Shown here: one piece after another, positions 53,084 through 62,015 of the stretch | How the letters are laid out: each line of letters starts with the position of its first letter | How positions within the stretch are numbered: position 1 is the stretch's first letter | Origin: Actinospica robiniae DSM 44927 | Lineage (GTDB): Bacteria > Actinomycetota > Actinomycetes > Streptomycetales > Catenulisporaceae | Direction of reading: 5' to 3' | Assembly (NCBI RefSeq): GCF_000504285.1 | Contig: NZ_KI632511.1 | Coordinates: 9,096,154 to 9,160,153 of the forward strand | DNA: 64,000 nucleotides | Made by a program: the position numbers and the translations under genes | Notes under the pieces: generated by a model | Database searches by the model: none | What the model saw: the letters and a program-made list of their open reading frames with translations, nothing else | What the model was told of the DNA's origin: nothing

Positions 53084-54088
53084 TCAGCCAGTCCGTACCT
53101 CAGCGGCGTCGGTTGCCGGCAGCCAGTCCCGGCCCGGCCGGTACTCGAGCCAGCGGTTCGCGCGGGCGGTCTCGGCGAACGTGCGCAGCAGCGCGTCGAT
53201 CGCGGGGTGTGCGTCGACGGACCGCCACAGCAGCGACCACGCGTAGAGGGGCGTGGGGTCGACCAGGGGGATCGACCGGATGCGTGCCCGCTCGGGGAGT
53301 TCGAGGTCGGCGGGGAGCAGCGCGACGCGGCGCGGGTCGGCGGCCACCTGCTCGAGGAACGGGTCCAGCCCGAGGTTCGCGGGGCTCGCTTCGGCCGGGA
53401 TGCCGAAGTGCTCGGCGAACCGGCGGACGAGGTCCAGGCGCTCGATCGCGGCCGGGCTCCACAGGATGCTGTCGCGCAGCTCGTCCGGGCGCGCTTCGCT
53501 CCGGTCCGCGAGGCGGTGGCCGAGGCCCACGACGACGTCGAGCGGTTCGAGGCGGACGAGGCGGTGTGCAAGGTCGGGCGAGAGTCCGAAACCGGGGGCG
53601 TCTCCGTCGCTGTCGCCGTCCCGCTCTCCGGGCGCATGCACGCGTCCGAATCCGACGTCGATGACGCCGCGGGTGAGCGCGTCGAGGACGCCGGGCAGAT
53701 CTCGCGCGGCCCCGGTCTCGACGGCTTGGCCTGCGTCTTGATCCGACCCGAGGCGGTCGAGCACGGGGCGCAGCGTCCGCATCGGCGCGAAAAGGTGCCC
53801 CCAGACGTCGATCCGCAGCGGCCGCTCGACGTGCCGGGCCGCCGCCACCGCGCGGTCCCCGGCGGTGAGCGCGGCCCGTGCGGGCCCGAGGAACCGCCGG
53901 CCCGCCTCCGTCAGGTCGACCGCCTGCCGGCTGCGCGCGAACAGCTGTACCCCGAGTTCCTCCTCCAGCCGCGCGATCCGCTTCGAGAGCGCCTGCTGGC
54001 TCAGGGCCAGCTGCTCGGCGGCGCGCCCGAAGTGCAGGCCGTCCGCGGTCGCGAGAAAGGCGCGCACCTGTGCGAGGTCTAGATCCAC
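53084..54088 (-). CDS. LysR-family transcriptional regulator
   Basis: This 334-residue regulator has the LysR winged helix DLDLAQVRAFLATADGLHFGRAAEQLALSQQALSKRIARLEEELGVQLFARS (residues 2-53) and a substrate-binding domain. GTG at 54088 gives the family start, though its ribosome-binding site is very close; ATG at 54160 is an alternative. It is divergent from the oxidoreductase gene at 54233 and probably controls it. Confidence 0.88.
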   Translation of the reverse strand: MDLDLAQVRAFLATADGLHFGRAAEQLALSQQALSKRIARLEEELGVQLFARSRQAVDLTEAGRRFLGPARAALTAGDRAVAAARHVERPLRIDVWGHLFAPMRTLRPVLDRLGSDQDAGQAVETGAARDLPGVLDALTRGVIDVGFGRVHAPGERDGDSDGDAPGFGLSPDLAHRLVRLEPLDVVVGLGHRLADRSEARPDELRDSILWSPAAIERLDLVRRFAEHFGIPAEASPANLGLDPFLEQVAADPRRVALLPADLELPERARIRSIPLVDPTPLYAWSLLWRSVDAHPAIDALLRTFAETARANRWLEYRPGRDWLPATDAAEVRTG

Positions 54089-54232
54089 GCCTCCTACCTT
54101 GGCCGACCGCCGTCGGTTGTCAAAGCCGCCGTCCGGTTGTTGGAACGGGTCGTGGCTCATGGAGTTCTCTAGGTCTCGCAGCCGGAACGCCGATCAAGCG
54201 GCAGCCGGGAGCGGGAAGGGAGAACCTGAGTC

Positions 54233-55159
54233 ATGAAAGCCATGGTTGCCACGGGGAGCACGGCCCCGGCGCCGTCGATCGAGCTCGCGGACGTCGAGGA
54301 GCCCCGGCTCCGTCCGGACGAGACGCTGGTCAAGGTCGAGGCGTACTCGGTGAACCGGGGAGAGACGTTCCTGCTGGAGAAGCCGCCGGCGGACTGGCGG
54401 CCGGGGAAGGACGTCGCGGGGCTCGTCGTGCAGGCGGCTGCCGACGGCTCCGGTCCCGCCGTCGGGCGGCGGGTCGTGGGGCATCCGCCGCAGGGCGGGT
54501 GGGCCGAGTACGCGGCGGTGCCCACGCACGCGCTGGCTGAGCTGCCGGACGGGATCGACAGCGTGACCGCCGCGGCGCTGCCGCTGGCCGGGCTGACGGC
54601 GCTGCGGCTGCTACGCGTCGCCGGCGCCGTCACTGGTCGCAGGATTCTGATGACCGGGGCGTCCGGCGGCGTCGGACACTACTTCGTCGAGCTCGCCGCC
54701 GCGGCGGGGGCGGCGGTGACGGCGGTGACCGGCTCGGCCGAGCGCGGGGCGCGGTTGCGGGAGCTCGGTGCTACGGAGATCGTGCACGACGTCGCGGCGG
54801 CCGCAGGGCCCTTCGACATCGTGCTGGAGTCGACCGGCGGCGAGAACCTGTCCGCTGCCGCGATGAAGCTGCGGCCGCGCGGCACGCTCGTGTGGTTCGG
54901 GCAGGCGGGGCGGACGCCGGCGGTTCTGAACTTCTTCGACTTCCTGTACGGGCCCTCATCCACCGTCATCCGGCACTTCTCCTACGTGGACTTCGACGAG
55001 CCGTTCAGTGCCGACCTCGGCGTCCTCGTCGGACTCGTCGAGGCGGAGCGTCTGCACCCGGAGATCGGGCTGGTCACCGACTGGACCGAGACCGCCGACG
55101 TGCTCGAGCGGCTCCGCGGGCGCGGGATCCGGGGCAACGCGGTCCTCACGGTCGGCTAG
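54233..55159 (+). CDS. Zinc-independent MDR oxidoreductase (quinone reductase-like)
   Basis: This 308-residue medium-chain reductase has the N-terminal GroES-like fold (VKVEAYSVNRGETFLLEKPP) and the NADPH-binding motif MTGASGGVGHYFVELAAAAGA. No zinc-binding Cys cluster is present, as in quinone oxidoreductases. It would reduce quinones or enones with NADPH. It is divergent from a LysR regulator and followed by a SnoaL-like gene 56 bases downstream. Confidence 0.88.
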   Translation: MKAMVATGSTAPAPSIELADVEEPRLRPDETLVKVEAYSVNRGETFLLEKPPADWRPGKDVAGLVVQAAADGSGPAVGRRVVGHPPQGGWAEYAAVPTHALAELPDGIDSVTAAALPLAGLTALRLLRVAGAVTGRRILMTGASGGVGHYFVELAAAAGAAVTAVTGSAERGARLRELGATEIVHDVAAAAGPFDIVLESTGGENLSAAAMKLRPRGTLVWFGQAGRTPAVLNFFDFLYGPSSTVIRHFSYVDFDEPFSADLGVLVGLVEAERLHPEIGLVTDWTETADVLERLRGRGIRGNAVLTVG

Positions 55160-55215
55160 ACGGCACTTCCAGAGTCAGCTTTCATTTATCAACGTACGAA
55201 GGAAAAGTGATCACT

Positions 55216-55653
55216 ATGAACAGCAACCGGATTCTCGACCCGAAGACCGTCGTCGTCCGCTACGTCGAGGCCGTCCGCGACGGGGACGCGCGGACCATTC
55301 TGGACAGCTTCGCCGAGGACGCGACCTGGCTCTACCCGGGCAGCCTGCCGATCTCCCGGCTCTGGGAGGGCCGCGACGTGATCGTCGGCGACTTCCTAGG
55401 CGGGATGGGCGCCTATCTCGACACGTCCGCGCCGGTCGCCATCGAGCTGGTCAACGCCTTCGCCGACGGCGAGCAGGTGCTGGCCGAGTGGACGTCCAAG
55501 GCTACGGCGGCCAGTGGCGCCACGTACGACAACCGGTGTGCCGCCATCTTCACCGTGCGGGACGGGAAGATCGCCTCTGTCCGTGAATACGCTGACACGC
55601 ACCACGTCGCCGCGACTCTGTTCCCCGGATTCTCCGGCACAGCCGAGGCGTGA
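55216..55653 (+). CDS. SnoaL/NTF2-like protein
   Basis: This 145-residue protein has the cone-shaped NTF2 fold pattern: VVRYVEAVRDGDARTILDSFAEDATWLYPGSLPISRLWEGRDVIVGDFLGGM, then EQVLAEWTSKATAASGATYDNRCAAIFTVRDGKIASVREYADT. Members are isomerases, cyclases or inert binding proteins; no catalytic role can be assigned. Upstream GAAGGAA supports the ATG. Probably co-transcribed with the MDR oxidoreductase. Confidence 0.82.
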   Translation: MNSNRILDPKTVVVRYVEAVRDGDARTILDSFAEDATWLYPGSLPISRLWEGRDVIVGDFLGGMGAYLDTSAPVAIELVNAFADGEQVLAEWTSKATAASGATYDNRCAAIFTVRDGKIASVREYADTHHVAATLFPGFSGTAEA

Positions 55654-55696
55654 CACCGAGATCCAAGCAGAGCGGTCGGTCCCGCAGGGCAGTCGG

Positions 55697-56212
55697 TTAG
55701 GGAAGCTCCCTGACCATCGCTGTCCGCGGGCCGAACGCGTCGAGGCCGAGTTTTTGCTCGTGGCGCCGGAGCAGTCGAAGTTCCGGCGTCAGTTCGTCGT
55801 CGGGGACGGCGACGAATCCGTGCCGAGCGTAGAACGGCGCGTTCCACGGAATGTCGGCGAACGTGCAAAGGCTGATGATCGTATGACCCTGGTCGGCTGC
55901 CCACTGGCAAGCGGCGCCGATCAGGCTGCCGCCGACGCCACGCCGGCCGTGGGCGGGGTGGACCGACAGCTGCTCCAGGTGCGCGTGGCCGTCGATGATC
56001 TCCAGCCTCGCGAAGGCCACCGGCGGCGTCCCAGCCACCAGGACGCAGCTGGCGTGAACCAGATCGGCCAGCTCGCTAGGCGGTGGTAGCGGGCCCAGGC
56101 CGATGTCGTCGAAGCGCTCGTCTGCGACGGTTTCCACGTCAGGCAGGAACGCGAGGTCCTCCGGGCGGGCGGGGCGCACGGCGAGTTCTTGGCCTGTCTG
56201 GGCAGATGGCAT
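55697..56212 (-). CDS. GNAT-family N-acetyltransferase
   Basis: This 171-residue acetyltransferase has the acetyl-CoA loop VHPAHGRRGVGGSLI (the QxxGxG/A region) and the C-terminal PFYARHGFVAV typical of GNAT enzymes. The acceptor is unknown. It is convergent with the SnoaL-like gene. Confidence 0.88.
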   Translation of the reverse strand: MPSAQTGQELAVRPARPEDLAFLPDVETVADERFDDIGLGPLPPPSELADLVHASCVLVAGTPPVAFARLEIIDGHAHLEQLSVHPAHGRRGVGGSLIGAACQWAADQGHTIISLCTFADIPWNAPFYARHGFVAVPDDELTPELRLLRRHEQKLGLDAFGPRTAMVRELP

Positions 56213-56413
56213 GAGGTTGATGGTGCCATGGGCGGGGGCCGGGCCACGAGGGGTTTTCGCGGCCCGTCGCCGTCGTGATTCCGCTGCCTCTACGCCAGTC
56301 GAGCGACGAACCGGACGGCTTCGACGGCGGCTACGGGTAAGCGGCGCGGAAGCGGGCAGTCGGGATCAGAAGTGAAAGATCGGCATGGCGGAGTGGCAGA
56401 GGAGTTCGGCCTC

Positions 56414-57697
56414 ATGGCGGATGAGCGGGATGGGCGGCAGGCGAGCGAGCGCGGATCCGGGAAGCACGAGTCCGGCAAGCGCGAGTCCGGCAAGCGCGGC
56501 CGGGGTGGAGCGGTGGGCGGGCCGGAGCACGTGCTCACCGAGGACCTCTATCAGTTCGAGCGGCTGCTGACTCCCGACGAGGCGGCCGTGCTGCTTCGCG
56601 TGCGGGAGTTCCTGGCCCAGGAGGTCGCCCCGCACGCCAACGACTGGTGGGGGCGGGCGTCGTTCCCGCGTGAGCTGATCCCCAAGTACGCCGAGCTCTC
56701 CATCGCCGGCCTGCCTTACGAGGAGTGTCATCCGGGCGGCGTGCGTAGCTTGCTGACCGGCTTCATCGCGCTGGAGATGGCGCGGGTGGACCCGTCCATG
56801 GCCACGTTCTACGGCGTGCACTCGGGGCTGGCGATGGGCAGCATCGCCCACTGCGGGTCTGACGAGCAGCGGCAGCGCTGGCTTCCGGCGATGGGGCGGA
56901 TGGAACAGATCGGGGCGTTCGCGCTGACCGAGCCACAGGGCGGGTCGGACGTCGCGCTCGGGCTGCACACCACGGCTCGGCGGGACGGGGACGAGTGGGT
57001 CATCAACGGCTCGAAGCGCTGGATCGGGAACGCGACGTTCGCGGACCTGATCGTCGTCTGGGCCCGCAACGAGGAGGACGACTCGGTCCTCGGTTTCGTG
57101 GTGTCCAAAGACAATCCGGGCTTCCAGGCCAAGCGCATCGAGAACAAGATGGCCCTGCGCACGGTCGAGAACGCAGACGTCGAATTCGCCGATTGCCGTG
57201 TGCCTGAAGCGGATCGGCTGCAGGGGGCGCACGGTTTCCGGGACACCGCGGACGTTCTGCGGCACACCCGCAGCGGGGTCGCCTGGGAGGCGGTCGGGGT
57301 CATGCTCGCCGCGTACCGGATCGCGCTGGACTACACGCTCGAGCGCCGGCAGTTCGGCGGGCCGGTCGCACGCTTCCAGCTGATCCAGGACCTGCTGGTG
57401 CGCATGCTCGGCAACGCGACCTCCTGCCTCGGCATGGTGGTGCGGCTGGCCGAGCTGGAGGACTCCGGGATCTACCGCGACGAACACTCCGCGCTCGCCA
57501 AGGCCTACTGCACCAGCCGCATGCGCGAGACGGTCGGCTGGGGCCGGGAACTGCTGGCCGGCAACGGGATCCTGCTCGACTACAGCATCGGCCGCTACGT
57601 CGCCGACGCCGAGGCGCTCTACTCCTACGAGGGCACCCGCGAGATCAATACTCTGATCGTGGGGCGCGCGGCGACGGGCATCGGCGCGTTCGTCTGA
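56414..57697 (+). CDS. Acyl-CoA dehydrogenase (glutaryl-CoA dehydrogenase-like)
   Basis: This 427-residue flavoenzyme has the FAD-binding GAFALTEPQGGSDV, WVINGSKRWIGNATFADLIVVWAR and the C-terminal SYEGTREINTLIVGRAATGIGAF. The last motif resembles glutaryl-CoA dehydrogenases. A charged, Lys/Gly/Ser-rich N-terminus of about 35 residues precedes the domain. The ATG at 56414 has AGAGGAG nine bases upstream; the frame opens at 56372. It stands alone. Confidence 0.92.
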   Translation: MADERDGRQASERGSGKHESGKRESGKRGRGGAVGGPEHVLTEDLYQFERLLTPDEAAVLLRVREFLAQEVAPHANDWWGRASFPRELIPKYAELSIAGLPYEECHPGGVRSLLTGFIALEMARVDPSMATFYGVHSGLAMGSIAHCGSDEQRQRWLPAMGRMEQIGAFALTEPQGGSDVALGLHTTARRDGDEWVINGSKRWIGNATFADLIVVWARNEEDDSVLGFVVSKDNPGFQAKRIENKMALRTVENADVEFADCRVPEADRLQGAHGFRDTADVLRHTRSGVAWEAVGVMLAAYRIALDYTLERRQFGGPVARFQLIQDLLVRMLGNATSCLGMVVRLAELEDSGIYRDEHSALAKAYCTSRMRETVGWGRELLAGNGILLDYSIGRYVADAEALYSYEGTREINTLIVGRAATGIGAFV

Positions 57698-57829
57698 TCT
57701 TCGCCGCACATTCGCCGGGCCGTGGCCGCCGCATCCGTGCGGGGACGGCCCGGCTGGGTATCACGATTCTGTCTCACCCGACCGGGCCGCCCACGGCCCG
57801 GATACCCGCGATGCCGAGGTGCGCAGAAC

Positions 57830-58765
57830 GTGAATGCTCTTCCCCTGCTCCGGATCCGCCGCGCCCGCCGCGCCCTGGCCCCGGCGGTCGCCCTCGCGGT
57901 GCTCACCGCCGGAGCCGTGCTGGGCGCCGGGACGGCGGCGGCCCAGGCTGCCACAGTCCTGACTCCCGAGTCCACCACCGGCATCGCCGGCTGGACCAAC
58001 ACCACCCACTACCTCGAAGGCACCCTCTCGGCCGGCGAGGGCGTGGCCACCGTCGACCCGGCCGGCGGCTCCGCCTACGAGCTCTACCGCGGCAGCGCCT
58101 CGATCTCGCTGGGATTGGCCGTGGCCGGCTGGACCCACGTCGGCGACCCGGACTCGGTCAATGGCTATATATTCGACAACTATCAGAACTCCAGCTCCAG
58201 CGCGACCACCAAGCTCTACACCGTGACCACGCCGTCCGGCACGGTGTATCAGTACAAGCACACGCTCGTCTCGGGCGAGCTGTACAACAACTCCTGGGTC
58301 GCGGTCTCCCCGGACACGCAGTGGATGCTGTCGGGCGAGTGGGGCACGATGAGCCACCTGCAGGTCTACCCCACGCCGCTGCTCAACGCGCAGACCTCGG
58401 CCACCGGCGGCAGCCTCAGCCTGGCCGGGTACGTGCAGCTCGACCACCAGGTCAACGACATCCAGGGCTGCGACTTCGTCACCTCCGCCGACCTGATCTG
58501 CGCCTCGGACGACTCGAGCGAAACGCTCTTCTCCAACGCCAAGCCGCTGCTGGAGATCCAGTTGTCCGCCGCGGTCAGCGGCGCCGGCGTTAGCGGGCAC
58601 GTGGTCGACCTCGGCTCGATCCCGCAGGCCAACAGCATCTGCACGGGCACGTTCGAGGCCGAGGGCGTGGACTACGACGCCGCCACCGGCGTGCTGCGGG
58701 TGGAGATCATCCAGCCGAGCGTCTGCGAGATCGAGACCACGATCTACGAGTACACGCAGAGCTGA
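57830..58765 (+). CDS. Secreted protein of unknown function
   Basis: This 311-residue protein has a clear signal peptide (RRALAPAVALAVLTAGAVLGAGTAAAQA, cleavage near residue 40). The mature part is polar and beta-rich, with four Cys in its second half (CDFVTSADLIC, SICTGTF and QPSVCEIET). It opens with TGIAGWTNTTHYLEGTLSAGEGVATVDPAGGSAYELYRG. I do not recognise the family. The GTG at 57830 is chosen over an earlier ATG because the upstream residues look unlike protein. A hairpin terminator follows. Confidence 0.68.
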   Translation: MNALPLLRIRRARRALAPAVALAVLTAGAVLGAGTAAAQAATVLTPESTTGIAGWTNTTHYLEGTLSAGEGVATVDPAGGSAYELYRGSASISLGLAVAGWTHVGDPDSVNGYIFDNYQNSSSSATTKLYTVTTPSGTVYQYKHTLVSGELYNNSWVAVSPDTQWMLSGEWGTMSHLQVYPTPLLNAQTSATGGSLSLAGYVQLDHQVNDIQGCDFVTSADLICASDDSSETLFSNAKPLLEIQLSAAVSGAGVSGHVVDLGSIPQANSICTGTFEAEGVDYDAATGVLRVEIIQPSVCEIETTIYEYTQS

Positions 58766-58786
58766 TCAGCACTCGCCGAAAGGCGA

Positions 58787-58825
58787 CCGGGTGGGTCCGT
58801 GCCAGGCCGGCACGCACCCACCCGG
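58787..58825 (+). terminator. Hairpin terminator
   Basis: CCGGGTGGGT and ACCCACCCGG form a 10-base-pair outer stem, with CGTGCC/GGCACG able to pair inside. It lies 21 bases past the secreted-protein stop. Confidence 0.65.
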
Positions 58826-58893
58826 GTGATACGGCACGCCGACGCGGCCGCCGGGTCCCGTGCGCCGGCCGACGGCCGTGTTAGCGTCGCCGT

Positions 58894-59334
58894 GTGGCCG
58901 CCTTCCCGGGTTTCTCGGACAAAGAGGCGGAGTTCCTCCGCGCGAACCACTCCGCCGCCATGATCACCGTGACCGCCGACGGCGTGGCGAAGCCCGCGCG
59001 CGTCGGCGTCGTCCTCGTCGACGGCCGGCTGTGGAGCAGCGGCACCCGCGACCGCGTGCGCACCAAGCGCCTGCGCCGCGACCCGCGCTGCACCCTGTTC
59101 GTCTTCGGCGCCCAGTTCCCCTGGCTCGGCATCGAGGCCGCCGTCACGATCCTCGACGGTGACGACGCGCCCGAGCTGAACGTCCGCCTGTTCCGGGAGA
59201 TGCAGGGACGTCCGCAGGGCCCGCTGAGCTGGTTCGGCGGCGAGCTCGACGAGGACCGGTTCCGGGCGAAGATGGTCGAGGAGGGCCGGCTCGTCTACCA
59301 GTTCGAGCCGCAGCGGACCTACGGCATGGTCTGA
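58894..59334 (+). CDS. PPOX-class (pyridoxamine oxidase-like) flavin/F420 protein
   Basis: This 146-residue split-barrel protein matches the PPOX-class F420-dependent group: FLRANHSAAMITVTADGVAKPARVGVVLVDGRLWSSGTRDRVRTKRLRRDPRCTLFVFG, then an AVTILDGDDAPELNVRLFREM segment. It would bind FMN or F420; the substrate is unknown. TAGCGT at 58882-58887 sits six bases before the GTG, so the message may be leaderless. The foldback repeat begins at its stop codon. Confidence 0.82.
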   Translation: MAAFPGFSDKEAEFLRANHSAAMITVTADGVAKPARVGVVLVDGRLWSSGTRDRVRTKRLRRDPRCTLFVFGAQFPWLGIEAAVTILDGDDAPELNVRLFREMQGRPQGPLSWFGGELDEDRFRAKMVEEGRLVYQFEPQRTYGMV

Positions 59335-59695
59335 CGCGAGTTGATGATCATGTTGAGTACTGGTGGGGCGTGGTGGCCTGCTGGGCTGAGGTGGTCGTCA
59401 GGCCGTGGGCGGCCGCTTCGCGTCGCCCTGTTTCGTCTGACCACCCGCCCACCCGTTGCGTAGCGGGGCGGGCTGGTGTTCGGAGTGGTCGGGTGCCGGG
59501 TGTGGGTTCTCTCCTCGGTCGGTCCCCGGAGGCAATCAGGGACCTGCCGGGAGGTCAAGCGGCGGTGGTTTCCGCTGGTGCTGGATTTTGCGTGGCGCCG
59601 CTTGACCTCCCGGCAGAACCCTGATCCAATGCCACGTAGCCTACGTGGATCATGGGTCGGGCTGGGTGTTCGGGGTGGTGTCGTAGTCTTGGTTC

Positions 59696-60949
59696 GTGTC
59701 GGTGGACTCTGGCGTGGATCGCGGGCGTGTGGTGATGGATCAGGTTTCTCTCGGGGTGCTGGTCGAGGCGGTGCCGCGGTTCAAGGTGGATCAGGCCTTG
59801 AACGACGAGAGGATCAGGGCTCTGCGTTCGGATGGGAAGCTGCCGCCGCATGTGACGGCGTATCTGACGATGGCGATGGCGCTGTTCGCGCAGGATGCCG
59901 CGGAGGAGGTCGCCACGAGGGTGACCGGGTCGCTGGACGCGTTCGGGGTGTGGGACGCGTCCTGGAGTGTGCCGACCTCCTCGGGGATCACGCAGGCGCG
60001 TAAGCGGTTGGGCCCTGATGTGCTGCGGCGGGTGTTCGAGTACTGCGCCGTACCGGTGGCGGTGCAGGATGAGACCCGGGGCGCGTTCGCGTGCGGGCTG
60101 CGGGTGATGGCGATCGACGGGTTCGCGATGGACGTGCCCGACACGCCGGGCAACGCCGCGGAGTTCGGGTACTCCACGACCGGGGGCAATCCGTCCGCGT
60201 TCCCGAAGGTGCGGGTGGTCGGGATCACCGAGTGCGCCAGCCACTGTTTCGTCGACGCGCGTATCGGGCCGTACACCACCGGGGAGCAGAGTCTGGCCGC
60301 GCCGCTGCTCGCGCGCCTGGACCGGTCCTGGCTGCTCACGGCGGACCGCGGGTTCTACAGCTTCCCGGCCTTCTCGGACGCGGCCGAGACCGGGGCCGGG
60401 CTGCTGTGGCGGGTCAAGGCCGACCTGCGCCTGCCGCCCCTGCGGGTACTCGAGGACGGCACGTACGTGTCCGTGGTGATCGACCGCGAGATCCGCGGCG
60501 CACGGCGCGAGGCGATCGTGCGGGCCGCCGAAGCCGGAGAAGAGCTCGACCCGCACCAGGCCCGCCGGGTACGGGTGGTCCAGTACGACGTGCCCGACCG
60601 CGCCGGGCCCGCCGGCACGGAACTGATCTGCCTGATCACGAACCTGCTCGACCCGCAGAGCGCGCCGGCCGAGGTCCTCGCGTACTGCTACCACCAGCGG
60701 TGGGAACAGGAGAGCGCGCACGACCAGCTCGAGACCGACCTGCGCGGCTCCGGGCGCGTCCTGCGCTCCCGACTGCCGGATCTCGTCTACCAGGAGGTGT
60801 GGGCCTACCTCCTGGTCCACTACGCGATCAACGCGCTGATCTGCCGGGCCGCGACCGGCGCGGACATCGACCCGGACCGCGTCTCCTTCGTCAAAGCCGT
60901 GCGCATCGCGCGCCGTACCGCCACCGGTACCGCGCGCTTTTCCCCCTGA
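59696..60949 (+). CDS. IS4-family transposase (main frame)
   Basis: This 417-residue DDE transposase has the N-terminal IS4 domain (LPPHVTAYLTMAMALFAQDAAEEV), Asp in MAIDGFAMDVPDT, the second Asp in LTADRGFYSF, and the Y-x2-R-x3-E region YHQRWEQESAHDQLE, in which the usual final Lys is Glu. It ends at ARFSP-stop, just before a +1 frame that continues with RERTYPRAVKRIRHNPHRVKK, a typical tail of related transposases. The gene is therefore either frameshifted or uses +1 frameshifting at CCC-TGA. Confidence 0.85.
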   Translation: MSVDSGVDRGRVVMDQVSLGVLVEAVPRFKVDQALNDERIRALRSDGKLPPHVTAYLTMAMALFAQDAAEEVATRVTGSLDAFGVWDASWSVPTSSGITQARKRLGPDVLRRVFEYCAVPVAVQDETRGAFACGLRVMAIDGFAMDVPDTPGNAAEFGYSTTGGNPSAFPKVRVVGITECASHCFVDARIGPYTTGEQSLAAPLLARLDRSWLLTADRGFYSFPAFSDAAETGAGLLWRVKADLRLPPLRVLEDGTYVSVVIDREIRGARREAIVRAAEAGEELDPHQARRVRVVQYDVPDRAGPAGTELICLITNLLDPQSAPAEVLAYCYHQRWEQESAHDQLETDLRGSGRVLRSRLPDLVYQEVWAYLLVHYAINALICRAATGADIDPDRVSFVKAVRIARRTATGTARFSP

Positions 60950-61178
60950 GCAGATGAAAGCCCCCGCCGCCCGCGCCGCCGCGCACCTGACCGCACCCGC
61001 CGCACTCAACCCGCCGCGGCGCGAACGCACCTACCCCCGCGCCGTCAAACGCATCCGACACAACCCACACCGGGTGAAAAAGGCCGCTGATACCGGCATA
61101 CGGCACCCGAACCCGCCCACCATCCGAATCTTCCGCACCAACCCACCCGCCACCAGCGGCCGAACAAGATCAACCTAG
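60948..61178 (+). other. Out-of-frame C-terminal tail of the IS4 transposase
   Basis: The +1 frame reads about 75 residues including NPPRRERTYPRAVKRIRHNPHRVKKAADTG, a basic tail common to related IS4 transposases. Skipping the T of CCC-TGA at 60944-60949 would join it to the main frame. Confidence 0.55.
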
Positions 61179-61864
61179 GCTACGTGGCATTGAACCCTGA
61201 TCGGGCTTCGCCTGCCCGACCGAGGAGAGAGCCCACCCCCTGGGGGAGTGGTGCGAGCTGCGCTCGGGCCGGGTCCCGTCCTGTGGCCCTGCCGCGCTCG
61301 ATCCGGAAGAATTCTGCATCGCCCTAGTTGATCCACCCGGTGCTCACGCGATTCGCACGATCGCGTGGCCCGGTCGTACTCCGAGGGGATTTCCTGCATC
61401 GCATCCGTGATGGACGTTGACGATGCCGCGCGGTATACAGCCTGCACTCTCGCGACCTGGCGTCGTGCGTGGGCAAGCGGCCACGCCCCTGACGCCACCT
61501 GCTCAGTCACCTTGTCCACAGGCCCTCCCGTCACAAGTCTCGAAAGCCCTCGAATGCTTCCATGCTAGACGCCACCACCGACAAAAACGGCGCATCAGGC
61601 TTTCACCGGATAAGCAAAAATCTCAGAGATTTCGGGCACTCTGGCGCGTTCCCCGGCGTTGAAAGAAGAGAAGAGAAAAGAGCGGCCCAGAACGGCAATG
61701 CAGGATTCAGCATCAGGCGCGGCCGGCCCACGGGACCCTTCGCGCGGATCGATGATCGGGATGGTCGGATCAGGGTGGTGCAGGATCCTTCCGGATCGGG
61801 CGCGGCCGGGCCGCGGGATGGGACTCGGCCCGGGCGCAGCTCGCACTGCTCGCTCAGGGGGTGG

Positions 61865-62015
61865 GCTCTCTCCTCGGTCGGGCAGGCGAAGCCCGATCAG
61901 GGTTCTGTCGGGAGGTCAAGCGGCGCGATGCAGAATCAAGCACCAGCTACAGCCACCGCCGTTTGACCTCCCGGCAGGTTCCTGATTGCCTCCGGGGACC
62001 GACCGAGGAGAGAGC
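61865..62015. repeat. Palindromic hairpin module in right arm of copy B
   Basis: A 151-base module, equal in length to 25337-25487 and inverted to it, with one mismatch in each inner arm. It is uninterrupted and shows the empty site of the IS110 insertion in copy A. The matching left module of copy B (from about 59506) is split by the IS4 element. Confidence 0.78.

Larger units (their letters stand above)
59627..61192 (+). mobile_element. IS4-family insertion sequence with 10-base target duplication
   Basis: This 1566-base element has 17-base perfect terminal inverted repeats, CAATGCCACGTAGCCTA at 59627-59643 and its complement at 61176-61192. AACCCTGATC occurs at 59617-59626 and again at 61193-61202 and is single in copy A, so it is the target duplication. 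It sits in the right stem of a palindromic module. A 10-base duplication fits the IS4 family. It carries one transposase gene whose C-terminus is out of frame. Confidence 0.9.
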
